Positions 25,249-34,258 of a stretch of 64,000 nt of DNA are shown here, piece after piece. The stretch spans positions 1 to 64,000 of the forward strand of contig DVJE01000002.1 of assembly GCA_018716975.1 (NCBI GenBank). The letters are read 5' to 3'. This stretch comes from Candidatus Gallacutalibacter stercoravium (GTDB lineage Bacteria > Bacillota > Clostridia > Oscillospirales > Acutalibacteraceae). Position 1 is the stretch's first letter; every line of letters starts with the position of its first letter. Below the pieces are notes generated by a model. The model saw only the letters and a list, made by a program, of their open reading frames with translations. It did no database searches and had not been told where the DNA came from. The translations under genes were made by a program, and so were the position numbers.

Positions 25249-26013
25249 TTACAGCTTATCTACCCAATAATCTACCGCCTGCCCCAACAGCGACGCGCAG
25301 CCGTCTACTTCTTTGTCGTAATATTGCAAAAAGCGCGGATCCGCCGCGTAAGAAAGGGCAAGGGCCCTGTGCGCCTGCGGGCTGTAGCTTGCCCAGGCTA
25401 TTTGCAGCCACTTCTTGTGTAGCAGCACAATCTCACGCGCCGCTGGGCTTTTGGGTTCTATCCCGGCGGCGGCTGCTTGCTGCAGCTTGTGTGCAATTTG
25501 TTTTTCTAGGCTGCAAAACAGCTCATATTGCTCTTGGGGCATATTTTCAAACTTTTGTAAAGAGCCTTCTACGGCTGCGTCGCCAAATTTTTGCCGCGTT
25601 TCGGCGCCATAGCGCTTTTCATTTTCAGCAAGCCGGGCCGCTTTCAAGGCCGCAAATTTTTCGGCTTCACTCATCTGATTTCCTCCTTGCTTTGATAAAA
25701 TGGTACTTTTCACCGTTTGAATCAGGTCATTCAGGCGCTTTCTTTGAGCCTCCAAGCTTACTAAGTGATCCTGCAGCGCGGCCATAACGTCGAACCCCTG
25801 CTCATTGACGATGCTTTGAATGCGCTTTAAATCAAAGCCTCTCTCGCGATAAAACAGGATCTGCTGTAACAGCTCCAGCTGCCGCTGCTCGTAGTACCGA
25901 TATCCCGCCTGGTTAACATACGAGGGCTTGAGCAGCCCTATTGCATCGTAATGGCGCAGGGTGCGCGCGCTTACCCCCGCCATGCGGGATACTTCTCCGA
26001 TTGTATAGGCCAT
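25249..26013 (-). CDS. MerR-family regulator with TipAS ligand domain
   Basis: AAAGGAGGGGG fixes the ATG at 26013, giving 254 residues. The N-terminal MerR domain (YTIGEVSRMAGVSARTLRHYD, winged helix to about residue 70) is followed by the dimerisation coiled coil (about 75-110). The TipAS antibiotic-recognition domain fills about 120-254, with the YGAETRQKFGD start and a C-terminal helix ending in YWVDKL. Relatives bind thiopeptides or other hydrophobic drugs and activate resistance genes. Its own promoter (26043-26073) has the MerR architecture, so autoregulation is likely. The Eis-like gene lies 166 nt downstream on the same strand and may be a target. Confidence 0.88.
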   Translation of the reverse strand: MAYTIGEVSRMAGVSARTLRHYDAIGLLKPSYVNQAGYRYYEQRQLELLQQILFYRERGFDLKRIQSIVNEQGFDVMAALQDHLVSLEAQRKRLNDLIQTVKSTILSKQGGNQMSEAEKFAALKAARLAENEKRYGAETRQKFGDAAVEGSLQKFENMPQEQYELFCSLEKQIAHKLQQAAAAGIEPKSPAAREIVLLHKKWLQIAWASYSPQAHRALALSYAADPRFLQYYDKEVDGCASLLGQAVDYWVDKL

Positions 26014-26042
26014 AGCCCCCTCCTTTCTCATCCGGTATTAAC

Positions 26043-26073
26043 AGCATAAGGCTTGCCGCTGCGGCAAAGTCAA
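26043..26073 (-). promoter_or_regulatory. MerR-type autoregulated promoter of the TipAS regulator
   Basis: On the minus strand TTGACT (26073-26068) and TATGCT (26048-26043) are 19 nt apart. The spacer holds the perfect 15-bp dyad TTGCCGC-A-GCGGCAA (26067-26053). It starts 30 nt ahead of the merR start codon. This is the expected binding site of the regulator itself. Confidence 0.8.
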
Positions 26074-26149
26074 GAGGTACATTCAAAATTTATTTTAGTG
26101 TGTGTTTCCTATTGATCACGAGCCTTTGTCTCAAGGCGTCAAACTAATA

Positions 26150-26196
26150 TATAAAAAGCCTCTCAGCCGGTCAACAAAAACGCCAGCTGAGAGGGC
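26150..26196 (-). terminator. Terminator of the MacB-like gene
   Basis: On the minus strand, downstream of the transporter gene, the arms GCCCTCTCAGC and GCTGAGAGGC (one bulged base) are followed by TTTTTATATAT. Confidence 0.8.
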
Positions 26197-26333
26197 TGAA
26201 TGGGCAAGCAACGCCGCGCTTGTTTTATTTTTTCTTTCCATACAAAGGGGGCAACGTTTCTATTTCTGCGCCTTTTTTGAGGCAAGAGATCGCCGTTTTG
26301 CCCTTTGCCGCTGCTATGGGCACGTTTTCAGTT

Positions 26334-29300
26334 TTATTCCGTGCGCAACGCCACCACCGGATCCTTCTTTGCCGCGCTGCGGGAGGGGATAATGCCCGAA
26401 ATTAAGGTCAGCGCCATGCTGATGAGGATAAGAACAATCGCCACCGGAACAGGCAAGTAGGCGTTCAGGGCGCTGATACCGGTAAAATGATGCAGAATCA
26501 AATTGATGGGGATACACAACAAGTAGGTAATCAGCACGCCCAGCGCGCCGGAAGTAAAGCCGATAATCACCGTTTCGGCATTAAACATGCTGGAAACATT
26601 GCGCTTTGAAGCGCCGATGGCCCGCAGGATGCCGATCTCTTTGGTGCGTTCCTGCACCGAAATTAAAGTGATAACGCCTATCATAATAGAGGAAACAATA
26701 AGCGAAACAGCCACAAAGGCGATAAGCACGTAGGTGATGGCGTTGATAATGGTGGTAATAGAAGACATCATCAACCCTATATAGTCGGTATATTCGATTT
26801 TTTGCAGGTCATCCACCGTATTGTTGTAATCGGCGATCGCCTGCTCAATGGCCTCTTTATTTTCAAAGGAGGAAGCATAAATGTTGATGGAGGCCGGATC
26901 GTCCAGATCCACATATCCCAGCTCCAACAGATTATCCTCATAGCTGGACTGTGAAAATTCCAGCACCTCGTCGTAATAGGTAGCACACTGTCCGGCGGTA
27001 TAGCCGCCGGCGGCTGCATCCAACGCGGCGGCCTGCTGCTGGGTAGTCATGGCCGCCATCTGGCTTTGCACCTGTTGGGCATACTGGGCTTTAAACTGCT
27101 CTTCTATTATCTGCGCATACATCTCGTTGAGCTCTTCGTCGCTCATCGCCGCCGTATAGTTTTTGATTTCTTCCTCGCTCACGCCGGTTTGCTGCGTCAG
27201 GGCCTGCACCATGGTCTGCTCAATATCCTCTCGGGTCATGGCGCCCATCGCCTGGTTAACGGCCGCGTCTACCTGCTCTTGGGTAGGCAGACTCATAATT
27301 TTCACATAAGTATCTGCCTTTGCCGCCTCATCCAGCTGGGTAATGTACTGACGGAAGTCGGCGGCCTTTTGCTCATCGGTGAGATCGCCGGTATTTTCCT
27401 GAAAGGGGAGACCGGTAAAGATATCGGTAGAGGGGTTTTCCAGCTGGGCAGTTACCGCGTCGGCATCTTTGGCTTGATCGATAATATACTCGGTCAGGGC
27501 GCTGGTATACCCGATGGAGCCGGAAAGCATAGTGGATACCGCGTCGTCGCTGGGGCGAATAATGCCCGAAACCTTCAAAACCGTTCCGTTGTCGTAAAGA
27601 TAGCGCAGCCCGGCGTTGGTTTCCCTCAGATCCACATAGCGCCCGGTGCTTTCATCTAGGGTGTAGCAGTCTGAGTTGAGGATAGTGCGGTATTCTCGAT
27701 TGCAGATCTCTTCATATGTCCACTTTTGCTCTTGCACCTCTACCTCGGTTTTATTTACTGCTGCCTCCATAATGGCGTCAATCTCATCTTTGGATTTTAA
27801 TCCCAAGGCGTAAAGGGCCATGTCGTCTATTTCGTTATTTTCATCCAGCACCAGCACAATCTCGTTGTATGCGCTGGGCCAGGAGCCATACACTACGTCA
27901 TACTGCTTTTCCAGCATAGGGCTTATCAGCTGCCCTTCTTCACCAGGCAACATTTCTTGCCAAAGAACCATAGAGGAACCGGAAGGGGAGAGGGAAGATA
28001 ACGTTTGCATGCTGTCAGAAAAACCGTAATCTTCCGACATACCCATCATAGAAGAAAGATCCATGCCAAAGTACTCCAGCAACAGATCCTGCATTAGCTC
28101 TTGGGAATCGGATCGTATAATGGTGCCGTCTACATTTTCGGTATAAACCAGCAAATCTGTGTCGTAGGTATACTGAACGCCGCTGATTGCTTCTTTTAAT
28201 CCGCCTTCCTCCTGGGGGGTAGCCAGCTGATCCTCCAAATAAGTTTTAAAGGATTTTAGGTCATTTTCTGTGGCGCTATCGGAATTTAAGGCATTGACCA
28301 AGTTATACACCATGGATTTTTGATAGACAGCGTCGTTCTCATGCTCGCTATCGGATTGCGCCGCCCCGATAAAGGCTTCCATCAGCGAGGTCAGATCCAT
28401 GGCCTGGGCCTCCAGCGTAATCGGATAAGAAGACAGCGTGTCTTCCTGTATGGTATTGATATAGGTTGTAGTGCCCTGAGACACCGCAAAAATAAGGGCA
28501 ATGCCGATAATACCAATACTGCCGGCAAAGGAGGTTAAAGCTGTGCGCCCTTTTTTGGTAAACAGGTTTTTGAGGGAAAGGCCGAAGGAAGTGGCAAACG
28601 ACATAGAGGGCCGCTTGCGTGTTTTCGCCTTTTTGTTGTTCTGCTCTTGCTGTTTTTTCAGCTCCTGTTGCTCCTGCCGTTCCTCTTCCTCCGAAAGCGG
28701 CGCGGAATCGCCGGTGATAACGCCGTCCAGCATGCGCACAATCCGTGTGGAATATTGCTCGGCCAGCTGCTGGTTGTGGGTTACCATAATCACCAGCCGG
28801 TCTTTGGCAATCTCTTTTAACAGCTCCATCACCTGCACGCTGGTTTCGCTATCCAACGCGCCGGTGGGTTCGTCGGCCAAAATGATATCGGGGTTGTTGA
28901 CGATGGCACGGGCGATAGCCACCCGCTGCATCTGGCCGCCGGACATTTCGTTGGGCTTTTTCTTTATCTGCGAGGCAAGGCCCACCTCTTCCAACGCTTT
29001 TTTTGCCCGCGCCCGGCGCTCCGCTTTGGAAACGCCCGAAAGAGTCAGCGCGAGCTCCACATTTTGCAAAACCGTTTGGTGGGGAATGAGATTGTAGCTT
29101 TGAAACACAAAGCCCACCGAATGGTTGCGGTAACTATCCCAATCGCGGTCCTTAAAATCTTTGGTAGATTTGCCGTTGATGATAAGGTCGCCCGACGTAT
29201 ATTGATCCAGCCCTCCGATAATGTTCAGCAGGGTCGTTTTTCCGCAGCCGGATGGGCCCAAAATAGACACAAATTCCGACCGGCGAAACTGCAGGCTGAC

Positions 29301-29369
29301 ACCCTTGAGCGCCTCTACCGTTTCGCCGCCGGCTGGGTAATCCTTTTTGATGTTCTTTAATTCCAGCAT
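26334..29369 (-). CDS. MacB-like ABC transporter, ATPase and permease fused
   Basis: The 1011-residue protein starts with a complete LolD/MacB-type ATPase (about 1-225): Walker A GPSGCGKTT, signature MSGGQMQR, Walker B ILADEPTGALD. A charged linker (about 226-262) leads to a FtsX/MacB permease: one helix at about 277-297, a large extracytoplasmic region (about 300-870) and three helices at the C-terminus (LIAFVAVSLIVSSIMIGVI, then two more). Usually the two parts are separate genes in Firmicutes. Such transporters act as mechanotransmitters in drug or peptide resistance and cell-wall signalling. A promoter lies about 195 nt upstream. Confidence 0.88.
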   Translation of the reverse strand: MLELKNIKKDYPAGGETVEALKGVSLQFRRSEFVSILGPSGCGKTTLLNIIGGLDQYTSGDLIINGKSTKDFKDRDWDSYRNHSVGFVFQSYNLIPHQTVLQNVELALTLSGVSKAERRARAKKALEEVGLASQIKKKPNEMSGGQMQRVAIARAIVNNPDIILADEPTGALDSETSVQVMELLKEIAKDRLVIMVTHNQQLAEQYSTRIVRMLDGVITGDSAPLSEEEERQEQQELKKQQEQNNKKAKTRKRPSMSFATSFGLSLKNLFTKKGRTALTSFAGSIGIIGIALIFAVSQGTTTYINTIQEDTLSSYPITLEAQAMDLTSLMEAFIGAAQSDSEHENDAVYQKSMVYNLVNALNSDSATENDLKSFKTYLEDQLATPQEEGGLKEAISGVQYTYDTDLLVYTENVDGTIIRSDSQELMQDLLLEYFGMDLSSMMGMSEDYGFSDSMQTLSSLSPSGSSMVLWQEMLPGEEGQLISPMLEKQYDVVYGSWPSAYNEIVLVLDENNEIDDMALYALGLKSKDEIDAIMEAAVNKTEVEVQEQKWTYEEICNREYRTILNSDCYTLDESTGRYVDLRETNAGLRYLYDNGTVLKVSGIIRPSDDAVSTMLSGSIGYTSALTEYIIDQAKDADAVTAQLENPSTDIFTGLPFQENTGDLTDEQKAADFRQYITQLDEAAKADTYVKIMSLPTQEQVDAAVNQAMGAMTREDIEQTMVQALTQQTGVSEEEIKNYTAAMSDEELNEMYAQIIEEQFKAQYAQQVQSQMAAMTTQQQAAALDAAAGGYTAGQCATYYDEVLEFSQSSYEDNLLELGYVDLDDPASINIYASSFENKEAIEQAIADYNNTVDDLQKIEYTDYIGLMMSSITTIINAITYVLIAFVAVSLIVSSIMIGVITLISVQERTKEIGILRAIGASKRNVSSMFNAETVIIGFTSGALGVLITYLLCIPINLILHHFTGISALNAYLPVPVAIVLILISMALTLISGIIPSRSAAKKDPVVALRTE

Positions 29370-29562
29370 ATCTTATCTCCCTGTTGCGATAAATTTCAGA
29401 GCAAGTTCCATTCTCCTCAATGCCTGGCCAAGATTTATGCGGCTGGTTTTGGGGGCGTTCTGTATCAAATTGCGCGAACCATCGTATCCAATCCAAGGCA
29501 TGGCCTCATTAAAAACCGACCATAGCCTGCGTTACCCCCGCTATATGCAAATGCCACACTCT

Positions 29563-29591
29563 ATTCTAGTAAATGAACCTTGTTCCGTCAA
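29563..29591 (-). promoter_or_regulatory. Promoter of the MacB-like gene
   Basis: On the minus strand TTGACG (29591-29586), 17 nt and TAGAAT (29568-29563). It leaves a leader of about 190 nt before the start codon. Confidence 0.7.
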
Positions 29592-29923
29592 GCAAAGGGC
29601 TTGGATATCCAATATCAAAGCTGTTTAGCTTGCCGCCTATTTCACCTCCGGTAATCCATAAAAACGCAGGGATTATTTTATATTATTCATAAAAACAATT
29701 CATCATCTTGTAATTTATTGATTTTTTATTCTTCTTATTATAGAATGATGATAACTTGATAAGCCGAATAGAAACGAAAAAGAGGGCATAACAGCCAAAA
29801 TAAAAAGAGCCGAAAAAATCGTTATTGAGAAAAGAAAAGACCTATTTTCAAACCAATGTCGAAGTAAGATGTATGGCTCAATAGAGTCTTGAAACACATT
29901 CCGTCACCTATGCCAAATTTAAA
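29592..29923. other. AT-rich intergenic stretch, no gene recognised
   Basis: About 330 nt between divergent units. It is strongly AT-rich at 29660-29760. No ribosome binding site is attached to the short open frames here, and no repeat or RNA family is recognised. Confidence 0.5.
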
Positions 29924-29978
29924 ATGGGCGACAGTAAGTTTGACAATCGCCCATGGGAAATCATGGTGTATAACACCA
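29924..29978. promoter_or_regulatory. Two consecutive dyads ahead of the anchored protein gene
   Basis: ATGGGCGA (29924-29931) is repeated inverted as TCGCCCAT (29947-29954), spanning a TTGACA (29940-29945). A second perfect dyad, TGGTGT-ATA-ACACCA, lies at 29964-29978, 18 nt before the start codon, and covers TATAAC. The -35 and -10 candidates are 23 nt apart, too far for a normal promoter, so the dyads are better read as operator sites or leader hairpins. Confidence 0.45.
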
Positions 29979-29995
29979 GATAAGGAGGCGGCAAT

Positions 29996-30889
29996 ATGAA
30001 GGCAACTAAAGTAATCAAGGCAGTCAGGGCAGTCAAGGCAAAAAATACAGGCAAACAAAAAGCAAGGCGCCGGTTGACGACGCGCGTTACGGGGTTGCTG
30101 TTGGCAGCGCTGGCCCCGGCTTTGCTGCTGCCCGGCGCTGCGGTATCCGCCCAGGAGCTGCCGGACGATTACCGCCGGGACACTCTGGAGTTGTCGGAGA
30201 ATTACGTGGAAATTCTGCAAATACTTGGGGAAATGAATGGTAATATAGCCTTGAACAATGGCGATCCGTTCCCCCTAGACGCTGCGGTCAAGGAGATCGC
30301 TTTGCACAAGGCCGATTTTATCGCCGCCTTGGAGAATAACACCCTGCGCAGCGCCATCGAATCCTTCGATCGGTACAGCTGGCACATCCCCATCGTGGAA
30401 GGGGATTACTTTAGCATGGCAACCGTTTCGTACGTCGGCGGCGACTTCGGCCCCAGTACGATGGAAAAACAGTTGATCGAAAACTGCCAATATGAATACA
30501 TTGCCCGGCCGCAGGTGGTGCAGCAGCTGTTGGAAGAACACAACCTGGCCGACGCCGAATATATTCAAGCCTTCAAAGCTTTTAATATTTATACCTCGTT
30601 TATTTATGTAGAAAAACAGGGCCGGGCGTATCTGATCCCCTTTGTAGAAAGGCAAGATTTTTCCCCGGTGGTGCACAAGCAGGTTTACCCCTATGAGCAG
30701 GCAAGGGAACTGCTGCTGGCAGCCTATGGCAACGCCAGCAACGGCACTGCTAGCATAGACACGGCCAAGACGTTGGAAACAGTGGATATTTCCGGCAGCG
30801 GGGCTACGGCTTTGTTTTGGTGCGGCAGCGCCTGTATTTTGGCCGCTTGTGTATTAACAATAACGCGGCTGCTCCGCCGGCGTGGCTAA
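29996..30889 (+). CDS. Secreted, C-terminally membrane-anchored protein of unknown function
   Basis: AAGGAGG precedes the ATG. The 297-residue product has an unusually long basic N-terminus (about 30 residues, with KVIKAVRAVKAK), then a signal-peptide core (GLLLAALAPALLLPG) and a likely cleavage site VSA-QE near residue 52. The mature part (about 53-260) has no motif I recognise. It ends in a hydrophobic stretch (TALFWCGSACILAACVLTI) and RLLRRRG, a tail anchor without LPXTG. It should sit on the outer face of the membrane. Its gene converges on the ASCH gene, with a long hairpin between. Confidence 0.7.
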   Translation: MKATKVIKAVRAVKAKNTGKQKARRRLTTRVTGLLLAALAPALLLPGAAVSAQELPDDYRRDTLELSENYVEILQILGEMNGNIALNNGDPFPLDAAVKEIALHKADFIAALENNTLRSAIESFDRYSWHIPIVEGDYFSMATVSYVGGDFGPSTMEKQLIENCQYEYIARPQVVQQLLEEHNLADAEYIQAFKAFNIYTSFIYVEKQGRAYLIPFVERQDFSPVVHKQVYPYEQARELLLAAYGNASNGTASIDTAKTLETVDISGSGATALFWCGSACILAACVLTITRLLRRRG

Positions 30890-30945
30890 TAGGGCAAAAA
30901 TAAACTCATCTTGTAAACCCAGGCTTCAATGCGCCGCATTTTTTG

Positions 30946-30992
30946 CAACTAGCGCCCGGAGGAACCTTACCGGTTCCCCCGGGCGCTAGTTG
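30946..30992. repeat. Long inverted repeat (21-bp arms) between converging genes
   Basis: Arms at 30946-30966 and 30972-30992 are complementary over 21 bp with one mismatch, around a 5-nt loop. No T run follows on either strand. A smaller hairpin GCTGTA/TACAGC lies at about 31002-31021. Confidence 0.8.
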
Positions 30993-31023
30993 ATCTGCAT
31001 AAGCTGTAACGCCTGCTACAGCA

Positions 31024-31464
31024 TTACTTTTTATAAACCACCCGAAATTCTTCGCACACCAACACCATATCCTCTTGAAATTTTATTCCAAACGCAGCCA
31101 ATTCCTGTGTGAAAAACTCATAGTGAATTTTGCGCCAAGATTCCAGTGTGCGGTCTTCCTCTCCTTCTAAATAAGCATGTCTCTCTGTCACTTTGCAATA
31201 GGGGCAAAGGGTTACCCTTGTGGTTTGGATGATGCAAACCGCGTCTCCCCGTTTATCCAGAATGACGCTGTATTGCTTTTCTTGGGGCAACGGCTCCTCT
31301 TTCCTGTCATATAACAGTTTCAAGCTGCAGGTAGCCGTTTTAATACCATCCGCCACCAGGCGGGCCAACCTGTCGGGGTCCCCGCCAAAGCTCCAGGCTT
31401 CATAATCAAGATCTTTTATATTTTCTTTATCTGAAAATTCTTTCCATAATTCCTGTTCTGTCAT
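31024..31464 (-). CDS. ASCH-domain protein
   Basis: The ATG at 31464 has AGAGG upstream, giving 146 residues; the frame is open further upstream but without a site. The product is the DUF984/ASCH fold: ELWKEFSDKENI at the N-terminus, AWSFGGDPDRLARLVADGIKTATCSL with the conserved GxKxxT segment, and a core of beta strands (YSVILDKRGDAVCIIQTT). ASCH domains resemble PUA and are thought to bind RNA or modified nucleosides. Its function here is unknown. Confidence 0.85.
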   Translation of the reverse strand: MTEQELWKEFSDKENIKDLDYEAWSFGGDPDRLARLVADGIKTATCSLKLLYDRKEEPLPQEKQYSVILDKRGDAVCIIQTTRVTLCPYCKVTERHAYLEGEEDRTLESWRKIHYEFFTQELAAFGIKFQEDMVLVCEEFRVVYKK

Positions 31465-31539
31465 AATAGCCTCTTTATCATGATGATTTGCAAATGCAAA
31501 ACAAATTGGAGAGCAAAATAAAAAGCACAGAAACATCAA

Positions 31540-31567
31540 CACAAACGGGGAGCCGCCAGACTCCCCG
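31540..31567 (-). terminator. Probable terminator after gyrA
   Basis: On the minus strand CGGGGAG and CTCCCCG form a 7-bp stem around an 8-nt loop, followed by GTTTGTGTT. It lies just beyond the gyrA stop codon. Confidence 0.6.
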
Positions 31568-31583
31568 CATTGTTTTATTGGTT

Positions 31584-34160
31584 TTATTCTTCTGCGCCTG
31601 GCGCATCCTGTTCGCCGGCTTCGTCCTCTAAAACGCCGTCTTGCTCTGCGTCGTTCAACACTTCGTCTGCTTCTTCCAGGACGTTTTCGCTATTTTCTTC
31701 GCTTTCGTCCTCTTCGTCGCTGTCTTCATCGTGCGGGGCGCGGGCAATGGTTACCACCTTGTTGTCGCCATCAATGCGCATAACGCGCACGCCTTTGCTG
31801 GGCCTGGCGCACTCCCGAATGGAGTTGGCCTGAATGCGGATGATCACGCCGTCAGCCGCTATCAAAATCACATCGTCGTCCAAATCCACCGCTTTAATGG
31901 CGGCTACGTCGCCGTAGCGCTCCACATGGTAGTTGATAAGGCCTTTGCCGCCGCGGGATTGCAGGCGGTAATCGGTAATGGGAGAAAGGCGGCCAAAGCC
32001 GGTTTCACTCACGGTGAGCACCCGCGCGCCCTCCCGCAGGGTAGACATACCTACCACGCAGTCGCCCGGCTCCAGGGTGATGGCGCGCACACCGCGGGCC
32101 GTGCGGCCCACCACGCGCACATCCTGTTCGCTAAAGCGGATGGCCATGCCCTTGCGGGTAGCCACCAGCAGTTCATCGTCGCCGCCGGTCATGCGCACCC
32201 AGGCCAGCTCGTCGCCTTCGTCCAATTCAATGGCGATTACACCGCCCTTGCGGGTGGTGTTGTAGGCAGAAAGCTCGGTGCGCTTAATAACGCCCTGCCG
32301 GGTAACCATCACCAGGTAACGATCTTCTTCAAATTCCGGCACCCGAATCATAGAGGTTACTTTTTCTTCGCCCGAAATAGGCAACAGGTTAGCAATATTC
32401 ATCCCCTTACTGGTGCGGGAACCCTCGGGTATTTCGTAACACTTTAGGCGGTAAACGCGGCCCAAATTGGTAAAGAAGAGCACATAATCGTGGCTGTTGA
32501 TAACAAACATTTCAGAGGCCACGTCTTCCTCCCGCCGGGTCATACCCGCAATACCGCGCCCACCCCGGCGCTGAATGCGGTAGGTATCCATCTTTTGGCG
32601 TTTTACATAACCAAAGCTGGTTAAAGTAAGCACGCATTCCTCCTGCGGGATGAGATCCTCAATATCCACCTCTCCGCTCACTGCCATAATCTCGGTGCGC
32701 CGCTCATCGGCATATTTTTTGCGTATTGCCAGCAACTCTTCTTTGATAATGCCGGTTACGCGCTCTTCATGCTCCAAAATATCTTTAAAGTCGGCAATTT
32801 TCAGCCCCAAGGCCGCCAATTCCTCTTCAATTTTGGCCCGTTCCAAGCCGGTGAGCTGGCCCAAACGCATTTGCACAATCGCCTGGGTCTGCACGTCGTC
32901 CAGCCCAAAGCGCTCGGTTAACCGGCCCCGGGCTGTGGCGGGATCTTTAGAGGAACGGATGATGGCAATCACTTCATCGATAAAATCAATGGCGATTTTT
33001 AATCCCTCTAAAATATGGGCCCGCTCTTCTGCTTTGCGCAAATCGTAAACCGTGCGCCGGGTTACCACCTCTATCTGAAAGCGGATGTACTCCTCTAGCA
33101 TTTCTTTCAGGGTCAAGGTTTTGGGTTCACCGTTCACAATAGCCAGCATGATGGCCCCAAAGGTTACCTGCATTTGGGTATAGCTGTAAAGCTGGTTGAG
33201 CACCACCTGAGGGGATGCGTCCCGTTTGACGTCGATTTCGATGTGCATACCGCTGCGGTCGGAATGATCGTCAATATTTGAAATGCCCTCAATACGCTTA
33301 TCTTTTACCATATCGGCGATGGACTCGATAAGCCGCGCCTTATTTACTTGATAGGGTAGCTCGGTGACGATAATTTTAAAGCGCCCGTTTTTTTCTTCGG
33401 TAATCTCGGCCCGCGCCCGCACAATGATGCGCCCGCGTCCGGTGGCATAGGCCGCCCGGATACCGCTGCGTCCCATGATAATGGCGCCGGTGGGGAAGTC
33501 GGGCCCCTTAATATGCTCCATCAATTCGTCTAACCCGGCGTCGGGGTTATCGATAAGGCAGCACACCGCGTCTATGGCCTCGCCCATATTGTGGGGCGGG
33601 ATATTGGTGGCCATACCTACTGCGATACCCGTGGAACCGTTGACCAGCAGATTGGGGAACCGTGAGGGCAGCACCTCCGGCTCCTTGCGGCTGTCGTCAA
33701 AGTTCGATTGAAAATTGACCGTTTCTTTTTCGATATCGGCCAGCATCTCCACCGATATCTTGCTCATTCTGGCCTCTGTATAACGGTAAGCAGCCGGGGG
33801 ATCGCCATCCACCGAACCGAAGTTGCCGTGGCCATCCACCAGCATATAACGCATAGAGAAATCTTGGGCCAAGCGCACCAGTGCGTCGTAAACCGACATA
33901 TCGCCGTGGGGATGGTACCGGCCCAGCACGTTACCAACCGTGGTGGCGCACTTTTTATACGCCTTGTCGGGATCAATGTGATCCTCAAACATCGAATACA
34001 AAATGCGCCGGTGCACGGGCTTTAAGCCGTCGCGCACATCGGGTAGGGCGCGCGACACAATAACCGACATGGAATAATCCAAAAAGGATTTTTGCATCTC
34101 TCGCTCAATATCCACGTTAATCAGACGCTGATGCGGCTGTATCCTCTCTTCGTTACTCAA
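31584..34160 (-). CDS. gyrA: DNA gyrase subunit A
   Basis: The 858-residue protein breaks and rejoins DNA for gyrase supercoiling. The catalytic Tyr127 is in [11 protein letters not shown]; the six-bladed C-terminal wrapping domain carries the GyrA-box-like [11 protein letters not shown] (about residue 530). The last 50 or so residues are very acidic. In the quinolone-resistance region the sequence is [12 protein letters not shown], so Met88 occupies the position of E. coli Ser83, while Asp92 matches Asp87. It begins with TTG after GAGGGAACC; no better start exists. It is the last gene of the dnaA-to-gyrA run. Confidence 0.97.
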   Translation of the reverse strand: MSNEERIQPHQRLINVDIEREMQKSFLDYSMSVIVSRALPDVRDGLKPVHRRILYSMFEDHIDPDKAYKKCATTVGNVLGRYHPHGDMSVYDALVRLAQDFSMRYMLVDGHGNFGSVDGDPPAAYRYTEARMSKISVEMLADIEKETVNFQSNFDDSRKEPEVLPSRFPNLLVNGSTGIAVGMATNIPPHNMGEAIDAVCCLIDNPDAGLDELMEHIKGPDFPTGAIIMGRSGIRAAYATGRGRIIVRARAEITEEKNGRFKIIVTELPYQVNKARLIESIADMVKDKRIEGISNIDDHSDRSGMHIEIDVKRDASPQVVLNQLYSYTQMQVTFGAIMLAIVNGEPKTLTLKEMLEEYIRFQIEVVTRRTVYDLRKAEERAHILEGLKIAIDFIDEVIAIIRSSKDPATARGRLTERFGLDDVQTQAIVQMRLGQLTGLERAKIEEELAALGLKIADFKDILEHEERVTGIIKEELLAIRKKYADERRTEIMAVSGEVDIEDLIPQEECVLTLTSFGYVKRQKMDTYRIQRRGGRGIAGMTRREEDVASEMFVINSHDYVLFFTNLGRVYRLKCYEIPEGSRTSKGMNIANLLPISGEEKVTSMIRVPEFEEDRYLVMVTRQGVIKRTELSAYNTTRKGGVIAIELDEGDELAWVRMTGGDDELLVATRKGMAIRFSEQDVRVVGRTARGVRAITLEPGDCVVGMSTLREGARVLTVSETGFGRLSPITDYRLQSRGGKGLINYHVERYGDVAAIKAVDLDDDVILIAADGVIIRIQANSIRECARPSKGVRVMRIDGDNKVVTIARAPHDEDSDEEDESEENSENVLEEADEVLNDAEQDGVLEDEAGEQDAPGAEE

Positions 34161-34258
34161 AATGGTTCCCTCTTTTCCTGCTTTTGCTGTTTCTCTGTTA
34201 TCTTAGGGCCGCTGGGCTGCTATTTTATGCCGCCGGATCCGTCATATAGCAGCACCCA

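Noticed and set aside
29715-29897. 60-codon minus-strand frame in the gap before the anchored protein
   Set aside because: No start signal and no family; the region is AT-rich, where long frames arise by chance less often, but nothing supports coding.
31641-32447. 268-codon plus-strand frame inside gyrA
   Set aside because: It is antisense to a highly conserved gene and its translation is the His/Ala/Gly-rich shadow typical of GC-rich antisense frames.
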